Below are positions 35,669 to 49,941 of a stretch of DNA of 64,000 nucleotides, piece by piece. The stretch comes from Sordaria brevicollis (taxonomy: Eukaryota; Ascomycota; Sordariomycetes; Sordariales; Sordariaceae). The notes below the pieces were generated by a model. It saw only the letters and a list, made by a program, of their open reading frames with translations. It was not told the DNA's origin and did no database searches. The translations under genes were made by a program, and so were the position numbers. The number at the start of each line of letters is the position of its first letter. Position 1 is the first letter of the stretch. The stretch lies in the NCBI GenBank assembly GCA_033439795.1, contig JAUTDP010000001.1:4154001-4218000 (forward strand), written 5' to 3'.

Positions 35669-37052
35669 TGTGACAGATTTGGGTAAGGAGATGTGTTTTG
35701 GTGTTGTTGACTCTGCTGGAGAGAAAATGGAGTGGAAGGGGTTTTTGATGGAATGACACTGGTCTTTTTAATTGAGTGACTGAACCAAAGAGGCAGATCT
35801 CAGTCAGATTTGATATGATATCACAGTGGTTGAAAAGCTTATGGTGTTGTTGCTGCGCCGTCTTTATGATAACGGACTTATACCGCCATTGTCCAATGGA
35901 TACATCGGAGACATTTTGTACCTCGGCTCGCAACCGCGGGGCAAACTCTCCCAAGTCTCGTTTCAAAAAGTCCACTCGCTTCTTGGTTCGATCTGCGATT
36001 CCGTGGATTGGTAATCGAAATCGGATAATGGTGGAGTTTTGAGCTCGTATGAGCCTTTCTGTCAATGCGATGCCATTGAATATGCCTAGGTGATCATTGT
36101 GATGCGAATTTTTTGGTGTTGTGGGATGTTCAGGGGTTGAATAACTCGACTTTGGGCGAAACCAAAAACATCAAGCTGAACCATTCTTCCAACATCTTGA
36201 CTTTCACAACCTTAACCCAAGAATTAAACAATGACCTGTATTCGAGTCAATCAACCAATTCATACCAGATTTCCTTTTTGTGGGAGGCATTTTGGGCAAC
36301 TGCATCTGACCATACCCTATGCCACTGTCGCTCCTTCCTCCTTTCTTCGTCTCACGAAGTGACCAAACCCTAACGCCGCACTTACCCGATGGCATCTTGG
36401 TATAGTATGCTATGAAAGGAGATGGTACAAGATTCTTGAGTTTTCCCTGGGAAAATGGAAATATTAAAAGTTGCACCATCAGTTGCCCCCACCTTCTTGA
36501 ACCATATCATCCTTCTTCTTTTCAATAGACGGACGTCTTCATTTGCTTCACTGACGGTCTGAGCCCACACGACATCCCCTGTCAAGATGCGCGTACCTGA
36601 AGTCGTGGAACATCTCACTGTCATGGTGACAGTACGATGCTGTTATCTCGGGTCGTTCCTGGTGATCCTCATCCCGCGCGCAGATTTCCGGTAATGCGGT
36701 TGCGGTCGTGATGTGGATGTTGAGCTGGACACTCCTGAACACACCGGCAAGTCCTTTGCCCTACCACTCACGAGAGCACCTTCCAAAAAGTTCTCAGCAG
36801 CAGCAAGTAAAGCTTCCACAAGGAACGACAGATTGTGGAATACGTCCGGAATATCGGTTGCAAAAGATGCTGTCACCCTTCCGATGCAGTCAGTAATACT
36901 GGAATGATACACATTTCCAACACCAGCTTTGCATCTCGACGGTTATATACTTATGAAAATCCTAGGAAATATACCTACCATATACTTCACTGCTGCCTTC
37001 ACTCTTTTTTCCTACACGTATCTTACCTAATTACACCCTTACGACACCTATA
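35669..37052. other. Divergent promoter region, about 1.4 kb
   Basis: It lies between the GST-like gene (minus) and the permease gene (plus). Small open frames (for example 36643-36912 on minus) have no support. No repeat or RNA gene seen. Confidence 0.4.
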
Positions 37053-38750
37053 ATGGACCACAAAGGCAGTACTGACGAGGAATCCAGAATCGGCGGTGGT
37101 GATGGCGTCAAAGACCTCCCTGGGGAGAAACCAGAAGAGAAGCCGTTACCAACAAGCAACTATCACCCTCCTCAAGGACGCCGTACTTCATGGCTCGACA
37201 CCCTTCGGCACTATGAAGCTGTCATGGACAAAAAGGTCGGCGTAGAAGCCCGTGCAGTTGAGAGGAAGAGACCAGAAGATCGCGACCCAAACTACACTAT
37301 ATGGCACAACCAAGCCGTCATGTTCCTCTTGTGGATGAGCTCAACTTTGAATCTCGCCTGCTTTGCGACTGGCTTTCTGGGCACGACACTAGGGTTGGAT
37401 CTGAGAACATCACTCACCGTTATCATCACTGCCACCTTTTTGGGGAGTGCCGTTCCTGTAAGACTTACTTAGGCACCAAGTTCACCATCTCAAGCAAGCA
37501 CACGTACTGACCACCATGGCATTGCATAGGGATGGTGCGCCACCTTCGGCCCCAGCACCGGCCTCCGTCAAATCTCCATCTCCCGCTACTCCCTCGGCTG
37601 GTGGCCCTCCAAAGTAGCCGCCATCCTCAACGTAATCGGGCAAATCGGCTGGTCATCCGTCGGCTCCATCACCTCCGGCCTCGCCCTTGCCGCCGTCTCA
37701 GACGGCGCCATCCACCTCGAAATTGGCGTCGTCCTATCCATCGCTATCAGCTTCGTCGTTTCCATCATCGGCCTCAAAGCCGTGTTCGCGTACGACAAGT
37801 TTGCCGGTCTGGTCATGGCCTTTGTTTTCGTAACCATGTACATCGAAGCTATACCCGCCGTTCAACAGTATCCCCAACCCTCCCCTTCGACTTTCGTCAT
37901 GGGCGCAGCAAAAACCGCTTCTACTCTCAAACTCTTCTCAGTAATTTATGGCTCTTCAGTGTCTTGGGCCTCTGTCGTAGCAGATTATTACGTTGAATAC
38001 CCGCCTTCCACATCCAAGCCCAAGATTTGGGTGTTGACCACCCTGGGTCTAGCACTCCCGACTTGCTTCGCCATGTCTTTGGGGGCTGTCGTTTCGTCAG
38101 GTTTATCCTCCCACCCAACCTGGTCAGCAGCTTACACCACAGGCGGCATCGGTTTCTTGATCCAGGCCATTATTTACCCCACCGGTCTGGCCAAATTCTT
38201 GTTGGTCTTGCTCGCTTTCAGTGGGATAGCAACAAACTCGATATCGTTTTATAGCGCCAGCCTGTCCATCCAGCAGGTATCTCGTCACCTGGCCGCCATG
38301 CCGCGGTTTATTTGGACCGTATGCCTTCTTATAGCTGTAGTCTTGCTGAGTCTCGTGGGGAGGGACAAGTTGCTCGTGTTTTTGCAGAATTTCCTGGGCT
38401 TGTTGGGATGCTGGGTCACGAGCTTTGTGGCGGTTATGGTGATGGAGCATTATGTGTTTCGGCACGGCTTTAGGTCGAGGAACTGTGAAGAATATGACTT
38501 GGAGGCGTGGGATACACGCCAAAAGATGCCGGTGGGCATAGGCGGTGGGTTGGGCTTTGGGGCGGGCATCGTGGGAGGTATCTTGGGCATGAGTTCGACT
38601 TGGTATACGGGGGTTGTGGCGAGGTTGATTGCGGGAGGTGGTGGTGATAATGGGTTACATGGGGATATCGGGTTCGAGATGGCGTTTTTGTGTGCCGTGG
38701 TGGTGTTTGTCCCGGTGAGGTGGGTGGAGAGGAGGGTTATGAGGCGGTGA
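37053..38750 (+). CDS. NCS1-type purine/cytosine permease
   Basis: Two exons, 37053-37457 and 37530-38750, with a 72 bp intron, give 541 aa. A hydrophilic N terminus of about 85 residues precedes multiple membrane spans. NYTIWHNQAVMFLLWMSSTL begins the first; FGPSTGLRQISISRYSLGWW after the splice is the conserved NCS1 segment corresponding to TM2-3 (GLRQ-SRYS-GW). IGWSSVGSITSGLALAAVSD follows, then about eight more hydrophobic segments, including YGSSVSWASVVADYYVEYPP. The layout matches Fcy2/FcyB-like proton symporters of the nucleobase-cation-symport-1 family, acting at the plasma membrane to import cytosine or purines. Exact substrate is not deducible by eye. It has a strong start context (ATAATGGAC). 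Confidence 0.9.
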
Positions 38751-40514
38751 TGAAACACTTGAGGTGTGAGGTAATTCGTACATGTAATGTTTGTTTCTCG
38801 CTCTTTTTGCTTTCGTGGGTTTTGTTCGTAGGAAAAGTTCCACTCTAGACACAACGAAGGGATATTCCGAGGTGGTTATTACCCTCGAGGTTTAATGGAT
38901 AGGCGGATTGGAATGGAATGAGGACACTCCGATGGCATGGAGTTGGCACCGCTGGTTTTCGGAAGGTGAGGATTTCAATACTTATGGCAGTAGATTCGGA
39001 ATAATACTCGTCCCTGTTGACATTGCCAGTAAGCCGTGAAGGTTGAGCTGAACAGATTGGTGTTTTGCTCAAGGATAGGTGATGTAGCAGCAGAAGCTAC
39101 ACCATGTAATCAGAATGGCCGACAACACCTCTTCATATCAGGGATGTGATAAGACGCGTATCGAGAAGGTATTTGCGACGGCCATCTTGATTAACTGAAC
39201 ATGGATAATATGCTTGATGGTGTCGAAGATGGATTCTAAAACCATGAGCAGGGAGTGTATCTCCATGAAGTGTGTAGTGTGATTTGAGTGACCACGAAGG
39301 ATCAACCGAATTCGGCTATGGGAAACGTAACCGCCAGGATCAACCCGCCAGCACAAACCGAGATTTGACGGGAAGGTTGTAAGATTCAGCCCTACGATTA
39401 CCTCTAACGGCAACTGCTGTCGTCAGTTATCCGGGAAATTCTTCTTGGGTTGACATCGGCGGCTCTGCATGAGGGCTGACTCTATCTGATAACACAGCGT
39501 CTCGTCTTTCCTTGGTTATCTCACATCTCTTGGGAGACTGTCTTGAGTGAAGCCCTAGCGAGTATTGAATTTGACCATGTCCGCCGCATATTGGCTTCGG
39601 ACTAAGGACCGTTGTTACCCCCACAGGGTCCCTTTGGCGTCATTGAGAACGCTATCCTCAATTTGTGCGGCTATCGTCAGTTGAGACATCGCTTAGATGA
39701 CGCTAATGATGAGATGGAAGGTCTATCGTTGTCTCATGATTTCCAAAGACTTGTGGGATCAACAGCAAGTTAAGAAACTCTGTGAGTGAACAGCGAGCGC
39801 ATGATAGACCTCCATTGTGCTTGACTATAGCCTTTCGCTTCCAGGGAAGAACAAAAGTGAAGCCGAGGGAAAGACACTTAGAAAAAGTGATCGACAACAG
39901 TCCAACAACAACTTGCAGAGCACTATTGAGTAGGTATGCGTTCTGGACCGTCCCCTTTTCCCATTTCCCCTCTTTCTTGCTACTCAGTAATTTCGGTGGT
40001 GACTTCACCATACTTGAACGGTACAGCGGCCTTGGTCAGTAGAGTCAGGTGCTTTCCGGACCGCTGAGACGAAAAGGTGTGACAACATCGGGGAGCCGGC
40101 CACCGTCTCCAACCGAATGGCGGCGCGGCGGTCATCCCCGCACCGGAGGAGGGCGGAGGAGAAGCATCATTCTCTCAACTGATTGGATGGGTTCGAATTG
40201 TAGTGCAAGCGCTTGGAAAAGGTCGGATGGGCTCTGGAGTTTCTCGACCTTTTGACGAAAGCGAAGTTGGCGAGGACCGAACTGAATCGAGCTAGGTGGC
40301 CGGTAGGTCATGATTTATTTCCTAGCACTGCTGGCTCTCAGAACGCCTGGGGTGGGACAAGGTGAGTGCGTGCTGGAAGTTTATGAGATGAACACTTGCC
40401 TTCGCATGCCTTCGCACTGGTGTGTTTCCGTTCAACTTCTCATGAGTGTTCAGTCCACGGAGGCTCAATGCCTGAATTAAGTCATTTCTCCCTTTCCTCT
40501 CTTTCCCCTACCGT
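38751..40514. other. Intergenic flank of the transposon block, about 1.8 kb
   Basis: Normal base composition up to the inverted repeat at 40515. No gene, RNA gene or repeat recognised. Confidence 0.4.
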
Positions 40515-40550
40515 ATCTCTTTAAGCGTGAAACGCGCCATTTATTTCCCG
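40515..40550 (+). repeat. Left terminal inverted repeat of the piggyBac-type element
   Basis: These 36 bp recur as an exact inverted copy at 50643-50678. TTAA, the target sequence of piggyBac-family transposons, sits at 40521-40524; the element proper probably starts at 40525 (GCGTGAAACGCGCC). The repeat is GC-normal, unlike the AT-rich interior. Confidence 0.88.
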
Positions 40551-40720
40551 GCCTATATATACTTTATGGGTACGCCAAGGCTACCCTACGCAACGTTCCC
40601 TCGGCGATATTTCTTGCCCGGAAATATCTGATTTTAACGTATAAAATTAAATAAAACCCGAATGCCGTATATTTCCTCATCCAATCTACGGTACCCTTCC
40701 TTTACGCTATCGTCGTAACT

Positions 40721-42537
40721 ATGGATAATCCGAATGCGGGCGATGCGTAGCCAACGCAAGTAGAATTCGATAAAAGGATTATTAATTTTATAAATATTAA
40801 AGAAGAGTATTAACCGCTTAATTATACCAACCCCCTTTAATACGTTAGGGAATTCTTTATTAAAAGTCTTCCTCCTCGATTATTTAGCCCTATCGATAAT
40901 ATTATATTTAATAGTAAAATCTATAATCCCTCTCTATTAAATTTTAATTAATTATTATATAGATAGCGATTAAAATATATATTACGAGCCCTCGAATTTA
41001 CGATAGTATAAACCTAATACAATTGGTAGCGATCCTTTACCGTTATTCGAACCCCTTTAAAACGATTATTTTAATTCTTAAATCTAATATAATCCCTCTA
41101 CAATATTCTAATTCTTTTTTAGATTTTTTCCCCGCGAAATTATCGAAAGATAAATAACCTTAATTAATTAACGGCGGGTAATATAGCGTAGAAGAGGTTA
41201 AAATGCCAATTCCCGCGATAAAAAATAGGTCCTTTATTATATTAATAAATTATACGTAATAATAGCGATTATTATTTATATTAAATTTTACGTCGAACCG
41301 AATTTGAAATTATATTAGAAGGAGAAGGACGGCTACCCGTCGTATCCTATTATAAATAAATACCCTTCTTCAAATTCGAAATATTAATACGCTACTTTTA
41401 TTATTAGGAGTTTAATACGTTAATAAATCTTTAAGAGAGGATTTATACGTTTAATAAATATATTATAAAGGTCTATAGCGAAATTCGTAAACCCCTCCAA
41501 AATATTACTATTAATAAAAAAGTAATTTATTATATTAATAGGAATACTATTATAGTAATTATCCCCGGTAAATTTACCGATATAAGTATTAAAGTATAAG
41601 TAGTCGTTATAGATAGCTATTTTTACCGTTAATTATTTTATAATAATATTAAGGGAGTAATTGATCTTAGTCGTTATATAAATATAATATTTTTTCTATA
41701 TAATATTATAATAAAATAATATATATTAATATTTATAAGGGTAAATTTAAAAATACTTAAACTTTAATCGTATATTTTATTACTAAATTCCCTCCTCTTC
41801 TACTATTATCGATTTATTATATCTTTTATAATAACCTCTTCGTTAATACTAATCTAGCTCGTTACCTTCGTACCTACGATATTACTATTATTAGTACGGT
41901 CCGTAAAAACTATATCCTTAAGGAGTTTATAGGTCTAAAAGATTTAAACGATAAAAAAAAGATGATCCTATATAAACGTATTTATTAGAAAGTTAATAAT
42001 AGCGTAGTATTTTGGGTAATTAAAGACCGTTAAATTATTTACTTTCTATTTACTTAATTTAATCTTAATAAAGGTAGTATAAAGTATAAGGAAGTTAAAC
42101 GACGGCGATTAACGAAGAAAAGTACGATAAGGGATATTTTTGGCAATTTGGGCGTTATAATAATAAAAGTCCTAGAAGTTATTTAGGTATATAATATAAA
42201 GATAAATAGCGTAGATATTAATAATTAACTTTACGCTAATAATACGTATAGGTATCGCTATCGACGAAGGTTATAAATAGTATTATTTTGCGATTTTTAT
42301 TTCGAGGTTATTATTATTAATATATTCCTAATTTAACGGGTTAATAAATATAGAATTTGGTTTAAAACTACGCTTAATACCCAATACCGAAATTTCTATA
42401 TTTAATTGATTAATAAATTTTAATATACTTTTAATATTAAAATTACGGTTTAGAGGCTTTATAAAATAAGGGATTAAGATATTAAATATCCCGTACGTAA
42501 GGATAGAGGGGAATATTATTGGGTAAAAGTAGCGAAG
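40721..42537 (+). pseudogene. piggyBac-family transposase relic (5' part)
   Basis: The ATG at 40721 (MDNPNAGDA) meets a TAG within ten codons and many more stops follow, mostly where C-to-T in CAG/CAA or TGG changes would make them. The longest readable piece (41770-41978) runs through the second half of the DDE domain; the Asp expected before N-L-F reads Asn (AAT), a G-to-A change. The frame is cut by the LTR element at 42543, and its tail probably resumes after 50233. It cannot encode an active enzyme. Confidence 0.72.
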
Positions 42538-42542
42538 CCTTT
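42538..42542 (+). repeat. Target-site duplication CCTTT (left copy)
   Basis: CCTTT directly abuts the left LTR and is repeated at 50228-50232 directly after the right LTR. Five bases is the usual duplication length for Ty3/gypsy integrases. Confidence 0.88.
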
Positions 42543-42828
42543 TATTAAAGGACAGCGTTAACACCGTTAGGTATATAATGAGATATATATTATTGTACGA
42601 AGGAAGGGAAGGGAGAAGTGTGTACGGAGGACTGGATATATGGGCGCGAGCCTATACCCTAGTCCGTACGCACCCACGTAATACTATATATAATTATAAG
42701 TAACCAAATTTAGATTATATCGAATTATAGTATACATACTATAGTCGGGAATAGTCGTTAGGGATCTAAGCACCTATATAGGTAATTAGTACGTATACCG
42801 GGTATAATATAAATATAATCTTATAATA
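42543..42828 (-). repeat. 3' LTR of the gypsy element (left copy)
   Basis: 286 bp, aligning without gaps to 49942-50227. By eye about 54 positions differ, all of them C/T or G/A. On the minus strand it is preceded by a purine-rich tract, AAGGGGGGATAA (42829-42840), the plus-strand primer site, so this copy is the 3' LTR. Confidence 0.9.
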
Positions 42829-45800
42829 TTATCCCCCCTTAAAAGAAATTTATAGAACTGAAAAAATCTATATATACGTATAATTATAACCTAGAATCCT
42901 TTATTAATTTATTAAATACTTCTAACCGTAACGCTAGCTATATTTTAGACTATTTATTTATTAAAAATTGTATAATCCTCGTTATTACCTCTATAAATCC
43001 CTCTTCTACCTCCTTTTCGGTTAATAATAATTCCGTTTTAAAAATAACGAATCGTTACATTAAACGGGCGGAACGGCGGCGTAAAACGCGGGGTTCGGTA
43101 CTAGCGTTAAATTATTCGTTACGAATAGCGGGGTCCGTTATCGGGTATTCTCTTTCTTATTTAAAGTAGTCGAAAAGCTCTTTAACGCGGGGCGGTATTA
43201 ATTTATTAAAATAATCGTAATAAAATTCTTAAAAACGTACCTTATAATCGATAACGTTATCGACCTTTTCCTAAATAGGGTCGTAATCGCTTTTTTATTT
43301 AATTAAATAATATTAATAACGGTTCTCTCTTTTTTATTTAATATCTAATAATTTATTAAATCCTTATTTAATATATTCTTTATAATTATTGGTACGAATT
43401 ATAATTCTACTTTCGTTAATATAGATATTAAAATCAATAATTTAGCTAAAGAAACCTTAACTAATTTAATATTAAATTATTAAAACGTAGAAAACTAGCG
43501 AATATTTTATATTATTAAATAATTATAATTTAATAATATATAAATCCGCTTTTAAGATTTTAAATAATCCTTTTTAACGGGGGGAGAATTTAATGTATAA
43601 GCGACCATTAATTAAATTAAATATATCGAATAAAACGGTATCCCCTTTTTTATATTTTATTAAATTAACCCGTTTTTTATTAATATTCTCTTCGTACCGG
43701 TCTTAATTGCGTTTAATTTATTAAATTACAAAATTCTAAATTTTGCGGAAGCGGTCGGCGAATTCGTTAACTTTATAATATTCTTCTAATTATACGGGTA
43801 ATAACATTAGCGGTAAGGGGTTACGAAATTCGATATTTATATAGGGGTAATAATTATAATTAGCGAAGAAAGGTAATAGGCTTATTAACGAGGATATTAC
43901 ATTATTATTAACGAATTTTACGAAGGGAAATTATTTAATTTAATTAATTTATACTTAATTAACGTATAATTAGAAATATTATTCTATTTCTATATTAATA
44001 TATTCGGTTTAAGTATTCGTTTAAAGGTAGAAAATAGAGGTTAAAGTACATTTAATATTTAAACGCTAATATAAAGAGGATTAAAATCGTAATACGAATT
44101 AAATACTTTTATCTAAAAGGATAGAATTTAAAAAATTATAAAAATAGTAAATATAATTAATAAAACGTTCGGTTAACTCTTTTACCGATAGCGTAATTAT
44201 TAATATAAAGTACTATATTTTTATTAACCGGTTAATAACGACGTAAATATATTTAAATTTTTAATTAAAATAGAAATTACCGGGGAATAGAATAATATAA
44301 TCGATAAAAATACGGATTTAAGGAATTAGTGTAATAAATAGGATTTTAAAGAAATTAGCGGAATTACGCTTAAAGAATTTAATCTTTATATAAAATAAGT
44401 AAATTTTATAGAATATACGTATATTATTAATTATACCCTTTTAATAAAATTCTTAAGATAAAAGTTCGTAAATAACATTACGATTAAGGTAACCTATATT
44501 AAGCGAATTATATTAGCAATTAATTAATTAAAATTAGAATTCCTTATTATAAAGATCGATTATTATACAGTCGCGCTATTTAATAATACCGTTAAAGGTA
44601 ACCCAATATTCGTTAAAAATTTTATAGAGGATTTTACAAATTGAAATTAATAAATTATAATTATTTAAATCGTTTAAAGCGGAAACCGCTTTTTAAAGGA
44701 ATATAGAATTTTCGTAATTATTTAAAATAATATCGTTAATCGATTTATCTTCGTAATCGCTTATTAAGGAGAAAGAGTAATAAAAAATTAAATTTTCTTC
44801 GTTAAAATAACCGTCTATAAATTATAAAAATTAGAGAAGGGTACGTTAACGGGCGGCGAGGCGTTCGTTTTTAGTACCCGCAAGGATATCGTTAAGCTTT
44901 TTATTAAGGGTATTAAGGCGTAAATTCTTTAATCTTAGGGTATATTAAATTTAAAAGTTAAAATATAATAAAAATTACAATTAATATATATACCGTTATA
45001 TAAATTATTTATTAGTTATAAAGGTTTTTAAATTTTTATAATCCGTTAGGATATTAAATAGTTATTATACTCTTTTAAATTTAGGTTATTATTCTTTTAA
45101 CGCTTTAATAATAATTAAGAGTTTTTTATTATAAACGTTATAATTATATTCTTAAGTTATATATTTTATTAAAAAGTAAATAATTGGGTATAATATTCTA
45201 TCGTCGCTATATTATAAAAGTATACCCCCTATTATTTAATTGGATATATTTATTTTAATTACGGTCTTTTTAATTTAATTATAAATTTTTAATATAAGTC
45301 CGGTTGCAAAGGCCTTTTTTAACGCGTTAAAAGCGGATTAATAGCGGTCGGATTATAATTATAATACGTTTTTCTTTATTAATTTATATAATAGGGATAT
45401 TATTATTGAAAATATTTTAATAAAACACTAATAGAAATTCGTAAAGTTAAGGAATTATTAGAGCGATTTTTTAAATTAAAGGGGCGCTTAATCGAATACG
45501 GCTTTAATTTTATTTAGATTTATTTCGATGCCGCTTAGTATAATGATTAGGCCGAAGTATTTTATACGTTTCGTATAAAATTTATATTTATCGATATTTA
45601 TATTCAAACCGGTTTTAATTAAACGTTCGAAAACGTCGTTAATATATTATTCGTAATCCTTTTCGTTATTAAAATATATAAAAATATTATCGAAATAGGT
45701 AATTACGTAAACGTCGAGGATATTATATAAAATATTATTAATATAATTTTAAAAGGCGCCGAAGGCGCCCTAAAGGTTAAAAAGTATAATTAAAAATTCG

Positions 45801-48800
45801 AATAGTTTAAACCTTATTATAAACGCAATTAACTATTCGTAATTTTTTTTAATATAGACCTAATTAAAAGTAATAATAATATTTAATTTAGTAAAAATTT
45901 TAACGTAATAAATAATATTGAATATCTTTTTAATAAATAGGAATGGGTAATAGGATTTAAAAGTAATGTTATTAATATTTTGGTAATTAATATAAACGTA
46001 AATTCCTCCTCCCGGCTTTTTAATTAAAAATATAGGAGTGGAGGTTTTTAATTACGACGGCCGGATGAACTTTTTTTTTAAATTATCGTCGATTTATTTT
46101 TTAATAACGTTGAATTTTTTTAGGCTGAAAATACGATTACGGGAAATGGGTAGTATAATATTAAATTTAAATTCGAATTTAAAATCGTAAGACCGGTTGG
46201 AGGGTAGCGTATTAATGCTTTCCTAATGGAAATTATTCGTTTATTATTAATATTATTAAGGTAATTTTTATTAAATTTAAACGTCGGTTTTTAGGGGTTT
46301 ATTTACCTTTTTATAGAATTTAATAATATTTTTAAACGTAATTTTATTAATATTAATATTATTAGTAGTAAAATAACGGTTAATAGTTTTTTTATAAGTT
46401 TAGAAGTTGGAGGTGTCGTTTATAAGTATAATTGAAGCGGAGATTTTAATTACTTTAATAGCTTTTTTACTTCCGATATTATAAAGTATATTAATTTAGG
46501 TATAATAATTATTACCGAAGAATTTTTTATAATAAATTACTTTATTATTTATAATATTTTTGATTATATTAATTGTAAGGTTATTACTAATTGTATTTGG
46601 GGTTAGGGCGCTTTTTTTTTTTATTATTTTATCCTCGTCTATTATATATTAGTTTTTTTTTATTATATTCGCCTTCGTTATATAGATAATTTGAAGTTTA
46701 TATTTTTCGGCGAATTAATTAAATATAATTATTAGAAATTCTTTAATATCGGTTAAATCGAGGGGTTTTTTAAAGATATAATAAAGGCGGACCGGCGTTC
46801 GATAATTAGGGAAAGAAGTATATATTCTTCCGGTTAGGCAATATAGTACGGGGATTATATATAGTAGGGGAGGGGGGTAATAATATATTATAATAATTAG
46901 TATAAGAATTTAATTATTAATAACTTTATTAATAAGGATTATATTTATTTTATTAGCGACCTTTTATTTAAATTTATTAAAACGTTAATAAATAGTGCGT
47001 TTAATGATTATAGAAATAAAAATCCGGCGAGCGGCTTTTAATAGTAAAGCGGGGGTATCCGGTTTTTTTTTATTAAGGACGTTTAAAACGGAGGGTTTTT
47101 AATATATTAATTACATTTTAAAGGAGTTTTTAAGAATAATAACGGAAGGTATACTATTAGGAATAATAATTAAAGGTATATCGATGTTATATTTGCGTAA
47201 TAACGGTATATAATATAGGTAGTAGGGTATTTTTAGGGGAAAGTAATTATATTATTCGTAGGCGAAATTGAAAATAAGGCGATCGTTAGGTTAATCGATA
47301 TTAAGGGCGTAATAGATTAATTATAGGTATTCGAAAATAATAGGGTTATTTTTTATAAGGTTGTAAATAAAGAGATCGATAAATTCGTAATATATACCGG
47401 TATTTATAATTAAATGATTAAAATGTGTAATATTCCCCTTTGTTTAATTATTAACGAAGTATAGGAATTTAAGGAATTAAAGTTTAAAAGTTAGGAAATT
47501 ATTATATAAAATAAAACGACGGTTAATAAATTTTAGGGCGGTATAATTATTATTAACGAGTATAATATAGTATATTTTATACGGTTTATAAAATAAATAG
47601 ATAGAAAAATTTAATAAATTGGGGTATTTATAACGGTTATTTATAAAAAATTTATTAATTTTAATAATTTTAAATTTAATTATAAGGATATTCTTTAATT
47701 ATCCTTTTCTTTATTTATATTTAATAAATGTTAATTTTTAATTGTAATTTAAATAGGAGGTTATATATTTCTTTAGCCGTTAATAAAGCCGTTTTCGTTA
47801 TTTATAACCGGGTTTACGAAATTATAAGGGTATATAGGGGTAAGGTAGTAAGTAAATTATTATTATAGTATAAAGTAATTAAGAGTTGGAATATTAGGAG
47901 CGGGAATATTTATAATATTAATATTATAATAATTATATTAACCGTATCCGTATTAGCCTTGGGTAAAGCGCTATTATTAATTACCATTATTATTATTATT
48001 TTTCTTTTTTTCCTTTTTATCCTTCTTCTTTTTCTTCTCTTTCTCTTTCTCTCTATATAATTTGCGCTCGGGTATTTCTTTTTTAAATTAAATATAACCT
48101 TTATATTCGGCGGAGAAATAGTTTTTACAGTTATAATAGGTATAAATACCGGTCTTTATATAGTATTAGAATATATTGTTATTAATTATATAGGAGATTT
48201 AAACGTCGGAGGCGGATATAAAATCGAAATTTATAATAGTATTACTTTCGTTAATAATAAATTTAGGAATAAAATTATTCGTATTATTAAAAGCGGAATT
48301 AGAACCGGTAATGGGGTTATTAATATTGGATTTATAGTAGGGGTTGGCGATTTTATTATATTAATCCTTTTATTCGAATTATTTAGCGAAGTTGTGGGTT
48401 ATTTCGAGCTATTCGTCGAATTTATTATTTTTGGGCTAGGGGCGTTATAAAGCGATAACGTTATAGAAGTATTCGGTTAAACGTTAACGGAAGTAATAAA
48501 TTTTTATATTATTATTAAATTAGTAACGTTCGATAATAGTAACGAATTTATCTTCGAAATTAAATTATTTTATTTTATTTATCTTTAAGTCTTCGAATTT
48601 ATAACGAATTTAAATTATAATATTAATATTATTATATTTATTAACTATTTATTTAAATAAATCGAAAGTAATAGATTATTTAGCCGGTTTATTAAATAGA
48701 ATTTTAATAAATTCGGGTTCGATTACCTCTTAAAGCTTATTGCGAAGGGAATGGGAAATTAAGGAAAATTTAATATCTTCGGTTTTAAAAGTAGAAAATT

Positions 48801-49941
48801 CATCTTTAAAAGCGAATAGGATATTAACGCGCTATTAACGAAATTTAATAATTCTTTTAGGAATTTTATTAATATTATCGAAAATAGGGGAAACGATAAT
48901 ACGTAATACCGATTTATAGCCGTTACCGCCGTTACTTCTAATTAAGTCGTTAATAATTATATTATTAAATTCGAATTTAGAATTATTGGAATTAGAATTG
49001 GAATTATTATTATTATTATCGTTAAATAAGGGTATAAACGTAAGGTCGGTAGGTTTAAATAAACGTTAACGAAGGTTGTTAATTATTTTTTAATATTTAA
49101 TTATTTTATATTTAATTGCGTTTTAGGAATTAATTTTAAAATCGGAATAACGTTTTTAAACGTTGGATAGGCTTTATTAAAGGGTAATTAAACGAATTTA
49201 GAGGTCGTTAATAATATCGTTATATTAGGAGGCTATATTAGCGAAGGCTTATTTATAAACGTCGTATTAAATTTATTATTTAATAGTAGCGTCCGAAAAT
49301 TGAAGAATATAATTAATTTTAAAAATTACGAAGTTAATATTAAAAATTACATTAATTTAATCCTTATTTTAAATTAAAATATAGAACTAATTAAAATTTT
49401 AGCGTAATTAATTATTCTCATCTTCGGATTATTAGAAATCTTCTTTAATATTTTAAAATTCGGTAATAATAAAAATAACGTTAAATTATATAAAGCGGGC
49501 AAACGCGTAAATAACGACTAAGAATATAAAATAATTACCTAAATTAAAAATTTAAGTAATAAAGACTAGGATAGTAATAAAATCGTTATTAAACGCGTAA
49601 ATAGCGTTAATAAATTAGTTTTAAAATTCGATATTATAGGGGTCGACGTTTTTAATTTCGGAAAATATAATAGCCGCGACGAAGGTATTAATAATTACAG
49701 CAGGGATTAAATTGGATATTAATCGTTTAAATTAATATATTTTAATAAATATAAGGGAAAAGAGAATATAAGCAATTATAATAGTAATATTCGTTTTAGT
49801 AATTATTTAATTCGAATTAACCGTAGGACTATCGTTAGAACGTTAGCCATTAGGAAAACGAATTTTAATATTAATTAATATAATTAACGATTAATCTTCC
49901 TCGAAAATTACGTACGTAGCGTTAAAATAAGTATAATAAAT
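42829..49941 (-). pseudogene. gag-pol relic of the gypsy element
   Basis: No open frame longer than about 80 codons survives. Frames read through stops show RT near 45.6-46.1 kb and integrase near 44.4-44.6 kb, on the minus strand. The gag region should lie between about 47 and 49.9 kb; I could not confirm a zinc knuckle. Almost every damaged codon is explained by C-to-T or G-to-A, so RIP rather than random decay is the likely cause. Confidence 0.75.

Noticed and set aside
36643..36912. 89-codon minus-strand frame in the permease promoter
   Set aside because: Looks somewhat protein-like, but no homologue, start context or neighbour supports it.
42328..42564. Short minus-strand frame across the LTR boundary
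   Set aside because: Chance open frame in RIPed AT-rich DNA, spanning an insertion junction.
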